From positions 1,988,581 to 2,052,580 of the forward strand of contig OZ026546.1 of NCBI GenBank assembly GCA_964020155.1: a stretch of DNA of 64,000 nucleotides, read 5' to 3'. The DNA is from Chondrilla cf. caribensis (lineage: Eukaryota > Porifera > Demospongiae > Chondrillida > Chondrillidae). A program made the position numbers and the translations under genes. This document shows, one piece after another, positions 24,300-36,300 of this stretch; position 1 is the first letter of the stretch; each line of letters opens with the position of its first letter. A model generated the notes under the pieces. The model was not told the origin of the DNA. It did no database searches and saw nothing but the letters and a program-made list of their open reading frames with translations.

Positions 24300-24801
24300 C
24301 TTATCTATTTAATGCATAGCATCTAACTTTATTAGCTTTTCCCATGTAATCAGTAAAATTTAAATAGACAATAATGAAATGATCGCCTTTAAACTTATAA
24401 AACTTACCGTCTGATCTTCATATGCAACCCCCAGTGCCATGAGTTGGAAACTACGCCGTCCGAAATCCCTCTTCGAAAGTAAAGCGTGTTTGCGCAATTC
24501 CTGGTGCCAACTTGGGGTAGGCGTTTATTACGGGCGCTTAAAAGGTGTTGGAGTCAACTTGGGACGGGGAGTCAACTTGGTACGGAACAAAAATAATTGC
24601 TCGCCGTTTTTCTTCCTTGATGTCGTTCGCTATAAAGTACTGCTCCATCAGCTCGGCGTACGACAACCAATCTTCTTTGACCTCATCGAACTCTGCAAAA
24701 GTGTTCGCCATTCTTTTCCTGTTTTATCCTCTTTGCCAAAAATGTTGCGAAATGATCGAAGCTAGCTGTCCTACCGCCAATGAAATTGTCATGGTTCACA
24801 C

Positions 24802-24904
24802 TAGTCTGGCTCGCTAGACCGTCCCAACTATGCGCCTAAAGCGGCAAGAAAGCCCCTTTTCCCGCCCTCGGCGCATAGTTGGGACGGTCTAGCAGGCCAG
24901 ACTA
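24802..24904. mobile_element. 103-bp palindromic MITE, Mutator-like
   Basis: Nearly a perfect hairpin: TAGTCTGGCTCGCTAGACCG at the left and CGGTCTAGCAGGCCAGACTA at the right, with CCCAACTATGCGCC / GGCGCATAGTTGGG inside. A 9-bp duplication with one mismatch flanks it (GGTTCACAC 24793-24801, GGTTCGCAC 24905-24913). A 9-bp duplication is typical of Mutator-like elements. It shares its CTAGACCGTC core with the elements at 36959, 37458 and 47907-48755. No coding capacity. Confidence 0.85.
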
Positions 24905-24986
24905 GGTTCGCACAAAAGCTAACTGGTTCATTAGACAAGCTATTATAGATAATAAAATGACAACTTATGATTTGAGTTCACCTAGT

Positions 24987-24990
24987 TTAT

Positions 24991-25021
<31 letters not shown>
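24987..25021. repeat. (ATCA)n tetranucleotide repeat at a LINE 3' end
   Basis: Tandem ATCA units, which read TGAT at the 3' end of the minus-strand LINE fragment at 25136-26164. Short tandem 3' tails of this kind are usual for several non-LTR retrotransposon clades. Confidence 0.85.
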
Positions 25022-25022
<1 letters not shown>

Positions 25023-25135
25023 TTATTTGAGTTCACCACACCCGAAGGTGCTAGGACATACCATTGGTCCTATGTAGCACTAAGAGTGCAAACTATAAAC
25101 TACTCAATAGGATTGGTACATTGTACATGTCAAAA

Positions 25136-26164
25136 TCACATTACATGACCCTCGGCTAATGCCAGATCAATGCTGTCCGGGTCGATATGTGTCCTGCTTG
25201 ATCTGGATCCTCTGATTGCTGTGATGGCGGCTTTCAAAAGGCTAAGTCGAATTTTGCATCTGATCCAGGTAATTACTTTTGAGTATGGTTGTTTCTTTGC
25301 TTCGGCAATCAGGCTGGCAAGACGCTTATAGAAGATGGTGGCTGATGGACCCATACCTCCAGTCACCGCGATCACAAGCGGGGTAAAGGATCCACGCTCA
25401 ATCTCCTGCACCCTTTGCTCATACGCTCTACACTTCTCTTTTTCATTCTTTCTCATAATTGCCTCAGATCCAAGGTTCTGGTAGCTAGATGCTAGTGGGT
25501 TGCAAACCCTTACATCAAAGAATGCATCTTGTGAGCTATTCCAGAATCCTTTGCATTTTATGTCGAGTCTACCATTGTCTTGAACATTTGCTGATCGATC
25601 ATTGAGTTCTTCACCAGTAAGTGGCTGGAGCGGAGGTTCTATCTCAACACAATGCACATGGGGTACTTCCTTGAGAAGAACTGAGGTTGTGTCTCTGATT
25701 TCGTTATGACATTGTATGACATATCCGCCTTTCCCGCATGAGAGAGCGTGGTTAACATCATTGGGTTTGCCACATGCACAAACACTGGGCATGGCATCAG
25801 GGCGCCAGCCATACCGTAAGGCAATTGCGTCCCGGAACGCCCCTTTATGTAGGGCGTATCCATGCTCCTCGATAGATAAGGTTGTCAGCCATGCAGATGA
25901 TCCTTTCTCTTGTGCAAGTTTCATTCCTCTCTGTGTGGTTGGATTCAAGAGACTGTTGACCTTATCTGCTTCTTCTTGGAGGTTTTTCCTGTTCTTCATT
26001 TTGATGTTTTTACGCATATCCTCCATTTGTGTTTCAATAGCACTGTGAGATTCCATGTCCTCCTTTCTCAAGATGTTCTTTTGCAATGGCTCGGTGATAG
26101 ACTTTGATGAATGATGGAGCTCTTTTACAAAATAATGAGTTACACACCAAATCTGGCTGACCAC
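25136..26164 (-). mobile_element. 3' part of a non-LTR retrotransposon ORF
   Basis: A 342-codon open frame without RT motifs, corresponding to the C-terminal part of a retroelement polyprotein. It has SSAWLTTLSIEEHGYALHKG, a Cys/His cluster (CACGKPNDVNHALSC), then HNEIRD, LDIKCKGFW and AFFDVRVCNPLASS, then GSFTPLVIAVTGGMG and IRGSRSSR. The D...ARVDI/FFDVRV layout recalls a restriction-like endonuclease fold; that assignment is an inference. The UTR and TGAT tail follow to about 24987. The copy is 5'-truncated but its remaining frame is intact, suggesting a young insertion. Confidence 0.75.
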
Positions 26165-26379
26165 ATTACGCTAAGATGATTTAAAATGTTATTCTTATAT
26201 TGTAAGTTCACAATTAGTTCATAACAGTTTAATGTTCTGGGTCAGGATACAACAAAAACACAGGTTAGATGTCTTTGGGTGTCTGTTTGCTTGTGTTTTT
26301 TGCAAATGTACATTCACATGTATGGATGTATGATTAATAATTGTGCATGCAAATGTAGTAAGCACTTGATTCCCTATAA

Positions 26380-26526
26380 TTATGTGTCCACGTTGCCGGA
26401 AAGATCATTTAGTGGTAGCTATGAAGACCTGCAAGCCCGCTGTGTACAGCGTGAAGTGAAGGTGGCCAAGCTGGAAGAAGAGACTGGTCGCATACGAATC
26501 AAATTTGATCTGAAAATGTCATGGTA
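26380..26526 (+). CDS. possible exon, coiled-coil segment, unknown
   Basis: The frame LPERSFSGSYEDLQARCVQR then EVKVAKLEEETGRIRIKFDL is charged and heptad-like, ending at TAG. No family recognised and no convincing splice partners. Two further patches, near 26540 and 26670, repeat AAAGATAATCC / GAAGATAATCCC motifs. It could be the tail of a host gene fragment or an element remnant. Confidence 0.2.
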
Positions 26527-26845
26527 GCTAAAGATAATCCGGCCAGTTTATCTATTGTTCGAAATTAGCATGAGGTTTCGCGTTGCTACGGTTCTGAAGT
26601 GTTCTTATCCCCTGCCATTCCAATTCCTTTTGAGCAGCCAACCGTTAGCCGCAAGTACGTATACGATTGAAGATAATCCCAAAATATGTCCGATGTTCGC
26701 TCGAAAATCGTTTGAAGATATCTCCATTTACGAAGTTAGCTCAAAGTACGTTTGATGTTCTTTAATGAATTAAGTTCACTTTGCAATGGAAACATAAAAA
26801 GGTTATAAGTAACGCGCACGCACACCAAACCACACACACAAACGC

Positions 26846-26848
26846 ACG

Positions 26849-26929
<81 letters not shown>
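26846..26929. repeat. (CA)n microsatellite
   Basis: About 38 CA units followed at once by the copy of the 448-541 segment. Confidence 0.95.
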
Positions 26930-26931
<2 letters not shown>

Positions 26932-26935
26932 CTCT

Positions 26936-27032
26936 CTTATGATAATATCAGTGGTAACATTTCAAGAATGTAAGTAACTTTGTACAATAGTGTACCAGGA
27001 CTGTATACACAGTGGGTAAAGGATGTGGTGTG
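26936..27032 (+). repeat. diverged copy of the 448-541 segment
   Basis: About 95 bp alignable with 448-541, including the exon-end motif CATTTCAAGAATGTAAGTAA and downstream GTACAATAGTGTACCAG and CACAGTGGGTAAAGG. The upstream ATG and leader are not preserved. It shows that the putative exon and donor at 418-475 belong to a dispersed or duplicated sequence. Confidence 0.8.
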
Positions 27033-28835
27033 TGGTTGATTTGCAACAAACAATACACACACACACACACACACTGGTGAATACATAAAGTCATTATGCT
27101 CAGATTGAGATAAAGATTACCTACAGCAAAGATGAAATGAGAAGTAATCCAGGATTATCCATTCAGGAAATCTGTCATGTATACAGGTTACATACTGTAT
27201 GTATCAGTTTGAATAGTAGACACTTACAACTGTACTTGTGTACATATATATGTGAATGTATGCATGGGTATGCATACTGTATGTACTCATTGCGATATGG
27301 TACACAATGTAGTGATGTAGCACACAGTGTTAACAGAAGGGAAATTACCCATATCAGCACATGAGTAAGACCCCATCACTGCAGACACAGATCTTTCGAC
27401 AAAGTGGAATGAAGAACTCCAAATCAGTTGTGAAACCAAGGGTAGAATCCTACAGGCTGAACAAATCCATCTCTGTATGTTGGAACTTTGACTGTAAGGT
27501 GCAATAATCGTGGAAGGCCTAATGGAGAGACCAATCGAACATGAACTGATGAAAAGTAAGCATAATGTTTCACATATCTGCCATGTATACAAATCATTGT
27601 GATATGTATGCATATTATTATAGAGAGAGAGCATCTTGAAAGCCATGTACATACATAGGAAATGGCAGCACTCAGTAGTAAATTACCTTTTTCTGAAATG
27701 GAAGTAATATAATATGCTCTGATGCTTTTCATTTGTGATGTATACATATGTACATATCTATTTTATATCCACATTTGTATAGGCTGTGAACAGTATAAAT
27801 TTAGATGTTGTGGTGACATAAGGTAAGGTCATAAAGTGTCCTTGTGGAAAGGTTACACAGTATATACGTTACAGTTTGTACATATGTACAGTATGTACTG
27901 TATTGCACATACCATATATGAATGAACACTGATGTGTTCGTATCTATGTATATTTGGAAAGATATTTCAGAACCGCTTGCCTTTCTTTATTACTCAGTCT
28001 GAGACAGAAGCACAAAAACTACACAAGCTATTATCAAGCGCTTGGATCAGTCGGTGGAAAAAACCCTGGGCCTCCTATTGTGAGTGGTAGAAATCATTCA
28101 CTTCTCATTGTGCTTTGCACTCCTATGCGAAGGATGCTCTAGTTGATCATTGTTTCTATCTTCATGGTATTTCTTGTGCAGAATGCAGCACGAAGTTTCA
28201 TCCATTAGGTATCACAGGCATTGCTATTTGGACCACTACTGGCACTTTTGGAGGGAGGTGGAGTTTGCACTCAATACAGCTACGAGAAAATGGTTTCCAA
28301 AGCAAGTACGTAATACCTCGGTAGGGCTGTTATATACAATAGCATTACATTATAACAGACTTCGAAGTACTCTTGTGTTCATGTAGTGTATCTTCCAACC
28401 CCTTCTGCGATATCCTTTTGTCGGGCAAATATTCTTCAAAATGAGCATCTGGTATTATATCTTTGAGAGTAATATTCAATGGTAGTACTCATTACTCAAG
28501 AGTTGAATTTCCATGCCCATTTGTTGTTACAGGAGCAAAAGTCAATGTTGCTAATAGGAAATACCAGTTTACGTACATACCTTAGTAACAATGATAAACA
28601 CTGTTTGTTCAATTTACCAATGTCACATGAAGCTGATGCTTGTAATAGTGAATGTTACTGACTGTATACACCCATACCAGTATCTATACTACACCTGTGT
28701 CTCGACACCTGGTTTTAGGTTTTTTTTTCTGTCTCAGTAGTTGTTTTGTTTTGAAAGACTGTTGGCACTGTTCTACTTCACCTGAAAAATGCAGGTATTT
28801 GAACATATTAGCACTGTCATGTGAATAATTATCAT

Positions 28836-29071
28836 ATAAATGCCTCCAAAAGCCAGGATGTTCTTACCATACATCAAGGGCCTCAGCAAAAGGATTGGAA
28901 GGACTTCCTCTGATACGCACTGTTGCTGATTTAATCATTTCAAAAGCAAGGCGAATTTTCAGCCAGGTCATTGTTAGGGCACATGAAGAGCCCCACTTTA
29001 CAGCAAGAAGGTTGGGCAATCTCGTAGAGAAAACTGTGCGATATTATCAATGTATGGGAGAAATAGGGTGA
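28836..29071 (+). pseudogene. orphan coding-like fragment
   Basis: A stop-free stretch without a start, reading KGLEGLPLIRTVADLIISKA, then HFTARRLGNLVEKTVRYYQC, ending TGA. It has amphipathic, charged protein-like composition and a preceding CLQKPGC motif. Family not recognised. Probably an isolated exon or a retroelement or transposase remnant. Confidence 0.3.
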
Positions 29072-29245
29072 AGAAACACTATAAGCAGCATCCAGCATAG
29101 CTCATAACAGAAGGGGTGTCAACCTGCATGATACTTCCCCCAAATCCAGCTGATGGCATGACAATTGTGAAACATTTCGTCCACTAAGTTACCAGTAGCC
29201 AGAGCTACATTCTCGGATCAATTTGCTTGTATTTTGTAGTGTAAC

Positions 29246-29596
29246 ATGGACGGTGGAAAAACTTTGGGTGCATGCGCTTGGATTTACCAAGTTTTCTATC
29301 CAGTGACCAAGAAGCTGTTGACATGTTATGTTGCTAAAGTATGTCATTTGAAGTTTGCATCACATAGTAATCTTGTCCAACATCTGAGATCAAATCCCAC
29401 CAGTATGAAGAAAAGTGGGTTATGGAAAAGCTTAAGAGGCATCCACCCCAGTGTAGTGACGGCCATTGTGCTATTGAATGTGAAAACTGAAGTGTGGCAA
29501 GACATACCAGGGTTCTTATATACCCATTCACTCAAGACTGTGTTATTTCGTGTGTATTCTAGCTTCATTTTGATGTATCGTGTTATTATGCATTAA
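29246..29596 (+). pseudogene. possible BED-type zinc finger remnant
   Basis: A 116-codon frame begins MDGGKTLGACAWIYQVF and has CYVAKVCHLKFASHSNLVQH followed by LRSN. The Cys pair and the SNLVQHL-x-x motif resemble the BED finger of hAT transposases and their domesticated relatives, but the second His is not at the usual place and no transposase core follows. Tentative. Confidence 0.25.
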
Positions 29597-30094
29597 TCGC
29601 TATTCCCAGGATATCTCAACCGACTCACAATATTATTGTCAAACTCCACTGTTAAAGAAAATGGTCTGTCTGTGGGAACTGAAACATAATCCTGCTCCAA
29701 CAATACTGGCACCATAATTAACTGCAAAGAATGACCTCTTGTAATGCCAGATACTGTCAATTCACTACTCAAACTCACCTGTACATATGCTCTTTGTTTG
29801 ACACAGCTAGGTAGTAGGACCCCAATGCATGTGAAGACAGTCTAACACAGCTACAGTAGTAACAATCTATTTGTACACAAGCTAAAACTGACAGTAAGAA
29901 CCCAGTTTGAAAAGATTAATGCAGGTGATAACAATGAAGTTTCACACTGGTTGTCAAAGGTGACAACAATTTAGGGGAACACAGGCTAACACAGACAGTA
30001 CCAAGCACAGATTAATATAGCTAGTAACACATATAGTAGTTTATACATGTTCGACTAACAGAGATGATACAACCCGGTTGAACATATACTTATA

Positions 30095-30269
30095 CAGTGG
30101 AACCTCTCTATAAAGGACATGTTGGGACCATAATTTTAGTCCTTATTACAGAGGTTTCCTCAATTTAGAGGTTATTTTATACACTTCAGTACTACACTGG
30201 GACACAGAATGGTGTCCTTATTATAGAGGTTTCCACATTTCAGAGGTTTGTAATAGAGAGGTTCCACTG
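30095..30269. mobile_element. Tc1/pogo-like MITE, 175 bp, copy 2
   Basis: Same family and length as the copy at 6336-6510 but inverted. Termini CAGTGGAACCTCTCTATAAA and TAATAGAGAGGTTCCACTG, flanked by TA (30093-30094, 30270-30271). Shared internal blocks include ACACTGGGACACAGAATGGT in the second copy and its complement in the first. Confidence 0.85.
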
Positions 30270-30416
30270 TATAGGTGATTCAACACAGGTGAATGCAGGC
30301 TGGCACAGTTGATAGCCATCCATGAATACAAGCTGACTCAGGCGGTAACAATATAGGTCAGCACCAGCTAACTCAGCTGATAACAAGTAATTAGAACACA
30401 CACGGTCAGCAAAAAT

Positions 30417-31256
<840 letters not shown>

Positions 31257-31289
31257 ATGCCACACACATACGTACATATGTAGGTCAGC

Positions 31290-31620
31290 CAGAACAACAC
31301 AAACCACCACTTTGATTTCAGGAGAGAGTCTACTTTTGGCAAAATCCTGGCAAATCTTCTGCAGTGTAGTTGACTTCCCACTGCCTGGATTACCTTGAAG
31401 TAGAACACATTTTGGTGTATGAGCTCCCGGACTGATGATATCATCGTATTTTACTGGTTCAGGTTGAGTGGCTCTGGGTCATTCTTTCTCCTTCTCATCA
31501 GCTTCTTCTCTAGTTTTAACACAGGAGGGAACAAGATATTGAAGCCCTGGATTCATCTGAAGGAGGTTGTCTTGTATGACACCGCACTCCAAGTAAAACT
31601 CCTTCAGCTTGGATATACAT
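31290..31620 (-). pseudogene. NACHT-NTPase (NLR-like) fragment with in-frame stop
   Basis: Minus strand: CISKLKEFYLECGVIQDNLL, then TREEADEKEKE, an in-frame TGA near 31490, then PVKYDDIISPGAHTPKCVLL and QGNPGSGKSTTLQKICQDFA. The last is a NACHT Walker A (GNPGSGKS) with flanking sequence typical of animal NLR proteins. The next strand (EIKVVVCVVLADLH) then dissolves into the CA repeat, so the domain is lost after its first 60 or so residues. Sponges are known for large NLR families; this copy looks dead, although a short intron removing the stop cannot be excluded. Confidence 0.7.
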
Positions 31621-32247
31621 CCCTAGTATGGACCACAGAGATAGAAACTAACAGTAAACTCAATTCCACTAACTGCTAACCATCAGCATAATATATGTAA
31701 CTAGAAATGGGAACCAATAAATGACAAACAGTAATCAAGATACATGCACTAACACTATACAACATTAGTCCTTCACAGCAGAGAAGTCCAAGAAAACACC
31801 AACAAATGACAACTAACTATACTAGCAGATGTCCTGATTGACACTGAGAAACAAATCATTACTAATGGTACTAGTAGTCATTTGCCATTAAAAATTGCGA
31901 TTTCCTTTCCAACACAGAGATCTTCCTAAGTATACCCACTTATGCTCAGACTACAACAAATCGTTCACAGTTTCTTCAGTGTATTTAATTCAAATTGCAA
32001 TTCCATCCTATCATGTGTAAACATACTTTAATTACATTCCTATAGAAAGACGTAGGAATTTTTTGTTGCTATGCAGTGTATGTATATTACATACCCTACA
32101 TAGCATGAAAAGGACAGCTAGGTAGTTGGCTGTTGACCTGGTAGTGTGGGGCTAGCTTACTCTCATATCAATCATTCTAGTCTTTGTTGATAGACAGACA
32201 ATACAGCTAAACTTTAAGTAGACTCTATTATATATATAATGCACTAG

Positions 32248-32250
<3 letters not shown>

Positions 32251-32310
<60 letters not shown>
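32251..32310. repeat. (TC)n-(TA)n compound microsatellite
   Basis: About 18 TC units followed by about 12 TA units, then AATTATA. No associated gene. Confidence 0.95.
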
Positions 32311-32311
<1 letters not shown>

Positions 32312-33399
32312 ATTATACACAAGGTGTATTTACATGCACATTAAACTTCTCTATTGCACCATGCACTCCCTGTTGGTGAGGGCTTCATACCAGTGAAACA
32401 ATCACATGCAGTCACTAAGAGAGACAGTGTCCTACAAACAGTATGATATATTTAATATATCAGATGGTACATGGTCTACAGAACAAGACCAGCAAGTGTA
32501 ACAGTTGACGTTAAATTTGAACTACAAGCATACAACAGAAGTACAATTCAGACTATAAGGCCTTACGAGATGAATGGGACAGGTGATTCAATGTTGGAAA
32601 ATACTTGTCCATAACTAAGATTAATGGATGGTGTGCAAAGACACCCACTCTAAGGTACCCCTTTAAATTACCCAATAGCCCTGTTAGATATACACACAAT
32701 ACAAAACTTGTCAATATGAGTGACTGTACATGACATTTGTCCACCGTGAACCACAGTATTACACAGATAACAATGCTTGAACTTACCTAAGAAGCTGTCT
32801 GATAACTCCTCCATAGCTGTGAATTTCACCGAAATGCACTTTAAATTAGTGGCCAATCAAGCCCAAAGCAATTAATCAGATCTTCTCTTGGTTGATATGA
32901 TACTAGTTGATCCACAAGGTAGACACTATAGCAAGAATTAAACTACAATTGTGACTGATAATGTGTCTGTGGAGATCACAAGGAGCAATTTACAGTCATT
33001 TGAATGGATTTGAAATGCGGCACAGGGAAGACCCATAGCATTGGCAATTACCACCTAGGATTATCAACATGCATGCACACATAAAATTGGAAAAGATTGC
33101 TCTGTGTGCAATTAGGACTGGAAGGTGAAAACCACTGTGACATTAATTTCCTCAAGTGTGTGCAAGGTCACTGTCTGAACTACATCCTTTAGATATGTTC
33201 AATTCTAATGATTTAGGGCCCGGGAGGCTTACTATTATGGTTGCCTCATTGTATTTGAATTTCATCAAGTAATAAGCACTGATGGTGCAATTTTTCATTG
33301 AATTATAAAGAAATGGGACCACTTAGCCAATGCAGGCTATTTTACAGGGTTGCCATGATAAAATTAAAAGCTAACATAATACACCTACAGTAAAACAGA

Positions 33400-36300
33400 T
33401 GGCAATAAATAATAATAAAATAATTAAATTAGTTAATATATTTAGATATAGATAAAATTCAAAACAAATTAAATAAATTCAAAAATTAGGAAAAAGACAA
33501 TTTAGATAATCGGTATGAGATAGCAAATTTACCAAAATTAGTACGGATCTTGTTCAAATAGAAACACTCGGTGGAGGATGCTCTGGTAGTGTATACATGG
33601 CAGGTGGCAATAGGCTTCATGAGTGCACAGAGATAGGGTGTGGCACTCTTGTCCTTGATGGATTGCAGTAGGCGTCTAAGGAAAATGTTTCTTACTTCTT
33701 CAAGTGAATGCCAACCTAGTTGTGCTCGCGCCTCGGTTGCTGAGGAAAACTTAGGCAGCTTTAGAATAATCCTAGCTGCATAGTTTTGAGCAAGTTGTAG
33801 ACGGTTAGCATCCATGGCTGAGCAGGTACTCCACACGAGAGAACAGTAATTGAAATATGAAGCGATCTTGGAAAAATAGAAGGTAGTAAGGGCTTTCCTA
33901 GGAAGGTATCTGGAAATCCTGCGTAATAGACTGAGGTTACTGCTTATAGACTTCAATATGTAGTCGATGTGATAACTCCACTTAAGATTGTCGTCAACTA
34001 TTACACCCAGTAGCTTGAACGTGCTAACTTGCTCTATGGGAGAGCCATCAAATACAATGTTAAGTGGGGGTGGTGATCTCCTACTGGAGTGGATTAACAT
34101 ACATTTGGTCTTTAAACGATTCACTTCCAGACAATTTTGACTCATCCAGGACTTCACTGCCGACAAGGTCAAATTCATTTGGGTTTGAATCTGCGCTACA
34201 TCTTTGCCAGGAACAGAGAAAGTTGAGTCATCGGCAAACAAGGCAGTAGTAACAGATGAGCTAGCAACAGCTGGAAGGTCGTTGATGAACATAAAAAAGA
34301 GGATAGGACCAAGAATTGAGCCTTGTGGCACACCAGAAAGAATATCACCGGAAACTGAGAAAGATCCATTTGAGAGCACAACCTGATTACGCTGATTAAG
34401 GTATGATCGAAGAAGCTGACATAAGGATGGTGATAAACAAAAACGTGCCCGCAGTTTGCATAGTAGAAGCTCATGGTTAATGGTGTCAAAAGCCTTGGAA
34501 ATATCCAAGAATACAACACCTACAAGATCTCCATTGTCCAGAGATTTGTACCAAGAATCCGTGAGCTTGAGCAACAGAGATTGTGTGGAATGACCTTGTC
34601 TAAAACCCGACTGCAATGGGTAAAGTAAGTTGTTGGTTTCCAAGTGAGCTTTCAGCAAATCAGCAATGTACATTTCCATAACTTTACTGGCAGCAGGAAG
34701 AATCGAGATGGGTCGATAGTTGGAGCAAATGTCACTGGAACCAGCTTTGTGCAATGGATGAACAATAGCCGATTTCCATGATGATGGAAATTGCTGTTGT
34801 GAGATAGCACTGTTGATGATTGATGACAAGGGTAGACTCAGTTGCTTGGGGGCAGCCCAAGATGACAGGACTGACAGAGTCACAACCAGTAGATCGCTTG
34901 GGCTTCAAATGTCGAATCAGAGAGGCACACTCTTGGGATGAAAGGTGGGGAATGTCAAGGTCAATCAGGAGTGGAGAAGGAGCCGATTGGATTTGAGTAT
35001 CTGGCAGAGGAGTCCCTGCACTCAAAATGTTATTGCATACTTGGATGAAATGATTGTTCAGGTCACTGGCTGATGGCATAGTGGATGTATTAGTATAGGA
35101 AAGATTTCCATTGCTCATAAGGATCTTGAGGGCCGACCAAATGGTGGACGAAGAGGCATTGATGTTTACTAGATTAGATAGGTAGTGCCTTTTTGCTTTA
35201 CGTTGCAAACTAGTAACATAATTGCGAAAGTTACGATAGGTAACCAGATCTGACTGTAATCTCGACTTCAGAAATTTCCGATACAACCTATTTCTGTGCA
35301 GCATTTTCTTACATAGATCTTCTGTAATCCATGGAGAGGCATTCTTACGCTTCTTCTTATTCACCAAGGGAGCACACTTGTCAATAACATCTTTCAAGAG
35401 AAGATCGTATGCATTCAGCTTGTCGTCAGGGTCATCAAATATCTCAAGCAGGGACCAGGGCACTACATCTAGGTCATTTTGAAACTGGGATGGGCTGAAG
35501 GTCTTATAGGATCGGCTCACCGAGGAGGTCTTGGTTGGAGCAGGAATCGATTTCCAGTTGAATACAGAGTAACAGATCAAATGATCACTGAAACCAAAAC
35601 CAAGGGTACCAGAACTCACCACGGGAGATTCACTATCGACTATGCACACATCAATTAGAGACTGTGAGGAACACGATACTCTGGTGGGCTCAGAGATGAC
35701 TTGCCGTAGATTGAGTACAGACAGGGTGTTCAAGAAATCAGTAGATGATGAATTAACAGAGAGCAGATTGATATTCATATCACCACAGATGATAACATGT
35801 CAAAACCATGCTAGCATGACTTGACATTGGGAGAACAGCTCATCAATGGAAGCACGTGAGGCTGAGGGTGGTCGATATAAGGCACACAATACGGTGGATG
35901 GGGGTATGGAGCCACCAGACAATGACAGCCATAGCGACTCGAGCTGAGACTTGTGATCAGAGTGAATAAGAGAGGCCTTGATAGATGACTTGAAGTAAAC
36001 AGCTACACCACCACCATGTCTATTTCTATCATTACGCAAGATGGAATAATTTGGAATGCTGATTTCATTTTGATTCACTGAAGCATCGAGCCAAGATTCA
36101 CATAGGACAAACACATCAGGTTTTTTATCACCACACAGAAGCTTCACATCATCAATAGATTGCAACAAGCTGCGAACATTTGTTTGGAAGACACAGAACT
36201 TATTTGTAGGAAACTGTAGATCATAATCACATTTATCTACCACTAACGAATCAGAGAGAACAGTCTTAGACAACCCAGAAGAATCCAAGCTAGCATCACG

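Larger units (their letters stand above)
20280..24589. mobile_element. 4.3-kb TIR element carrying a multi-exon gene; superfamily unresolved
   Basis: Inverted repeats of about 97 bp (20280-20376 and 24493-24589) begin TGTTCCGTACC and are about 97% alike. Directly outside each lies AAAAT (20275-20279, 24590-24594), and excising one copy plus the element restores the gypsy gag frame. Each terminus holds three related boxes (ACCAAGTTGACTCC, CCCAAGTTGACTCC, CCCAAGTTGGCACC) like subterminal transposase sites. Inside are a 35-bp minisatellite built on the same box and a plus-strand gene of at least ten exons. TG...CA ends with a 5-bp duplication fit integrase-type (Ginger-like) or other cut-and-paste elements, but no known superfamily is assigned. 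Confidence 0.85.
19656..24711 (-). mobile_element. Ty3/gypsy retroelement gag, interrupted
   Basis: Minus-strand gag in two parts. The N-terminus is at 24590-24711 (MANTFAEFDEVKEDWLSYAE), breaking off at KRRAII. The rest is at 19656-20279: LLSVCGPSLCQLIKDLVASG, GKPSERSFEQCVELIDAHK, LDDMLRDRLV, and two zinc knuckles, CYKCGRFHSTKKC and CGKRGHIARV. The two parts join in frame across the 20280-24589 insertion when one copy of the AAAAT duplication is removed. Later indels break the frame between the gag core and the knuckles. Protease, RT and integrase are absent; the LINE lies where they would be. Confidence 0.85.

Noticed and set aside
24439..24765. Plus-strand frame over the right terminus of the 4.3-kb element
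   Set aside because: It is the reverse of the gypsy gag and terminal repeat; the minus-strand reading matches a known family.
31480..31500. TGA in the NACHT fragment as a selenocysteine codon
   Set aside because: The domain is truncated by a repeat and NLR proteins are not known selenoproteins; a pseudogene is simpler.
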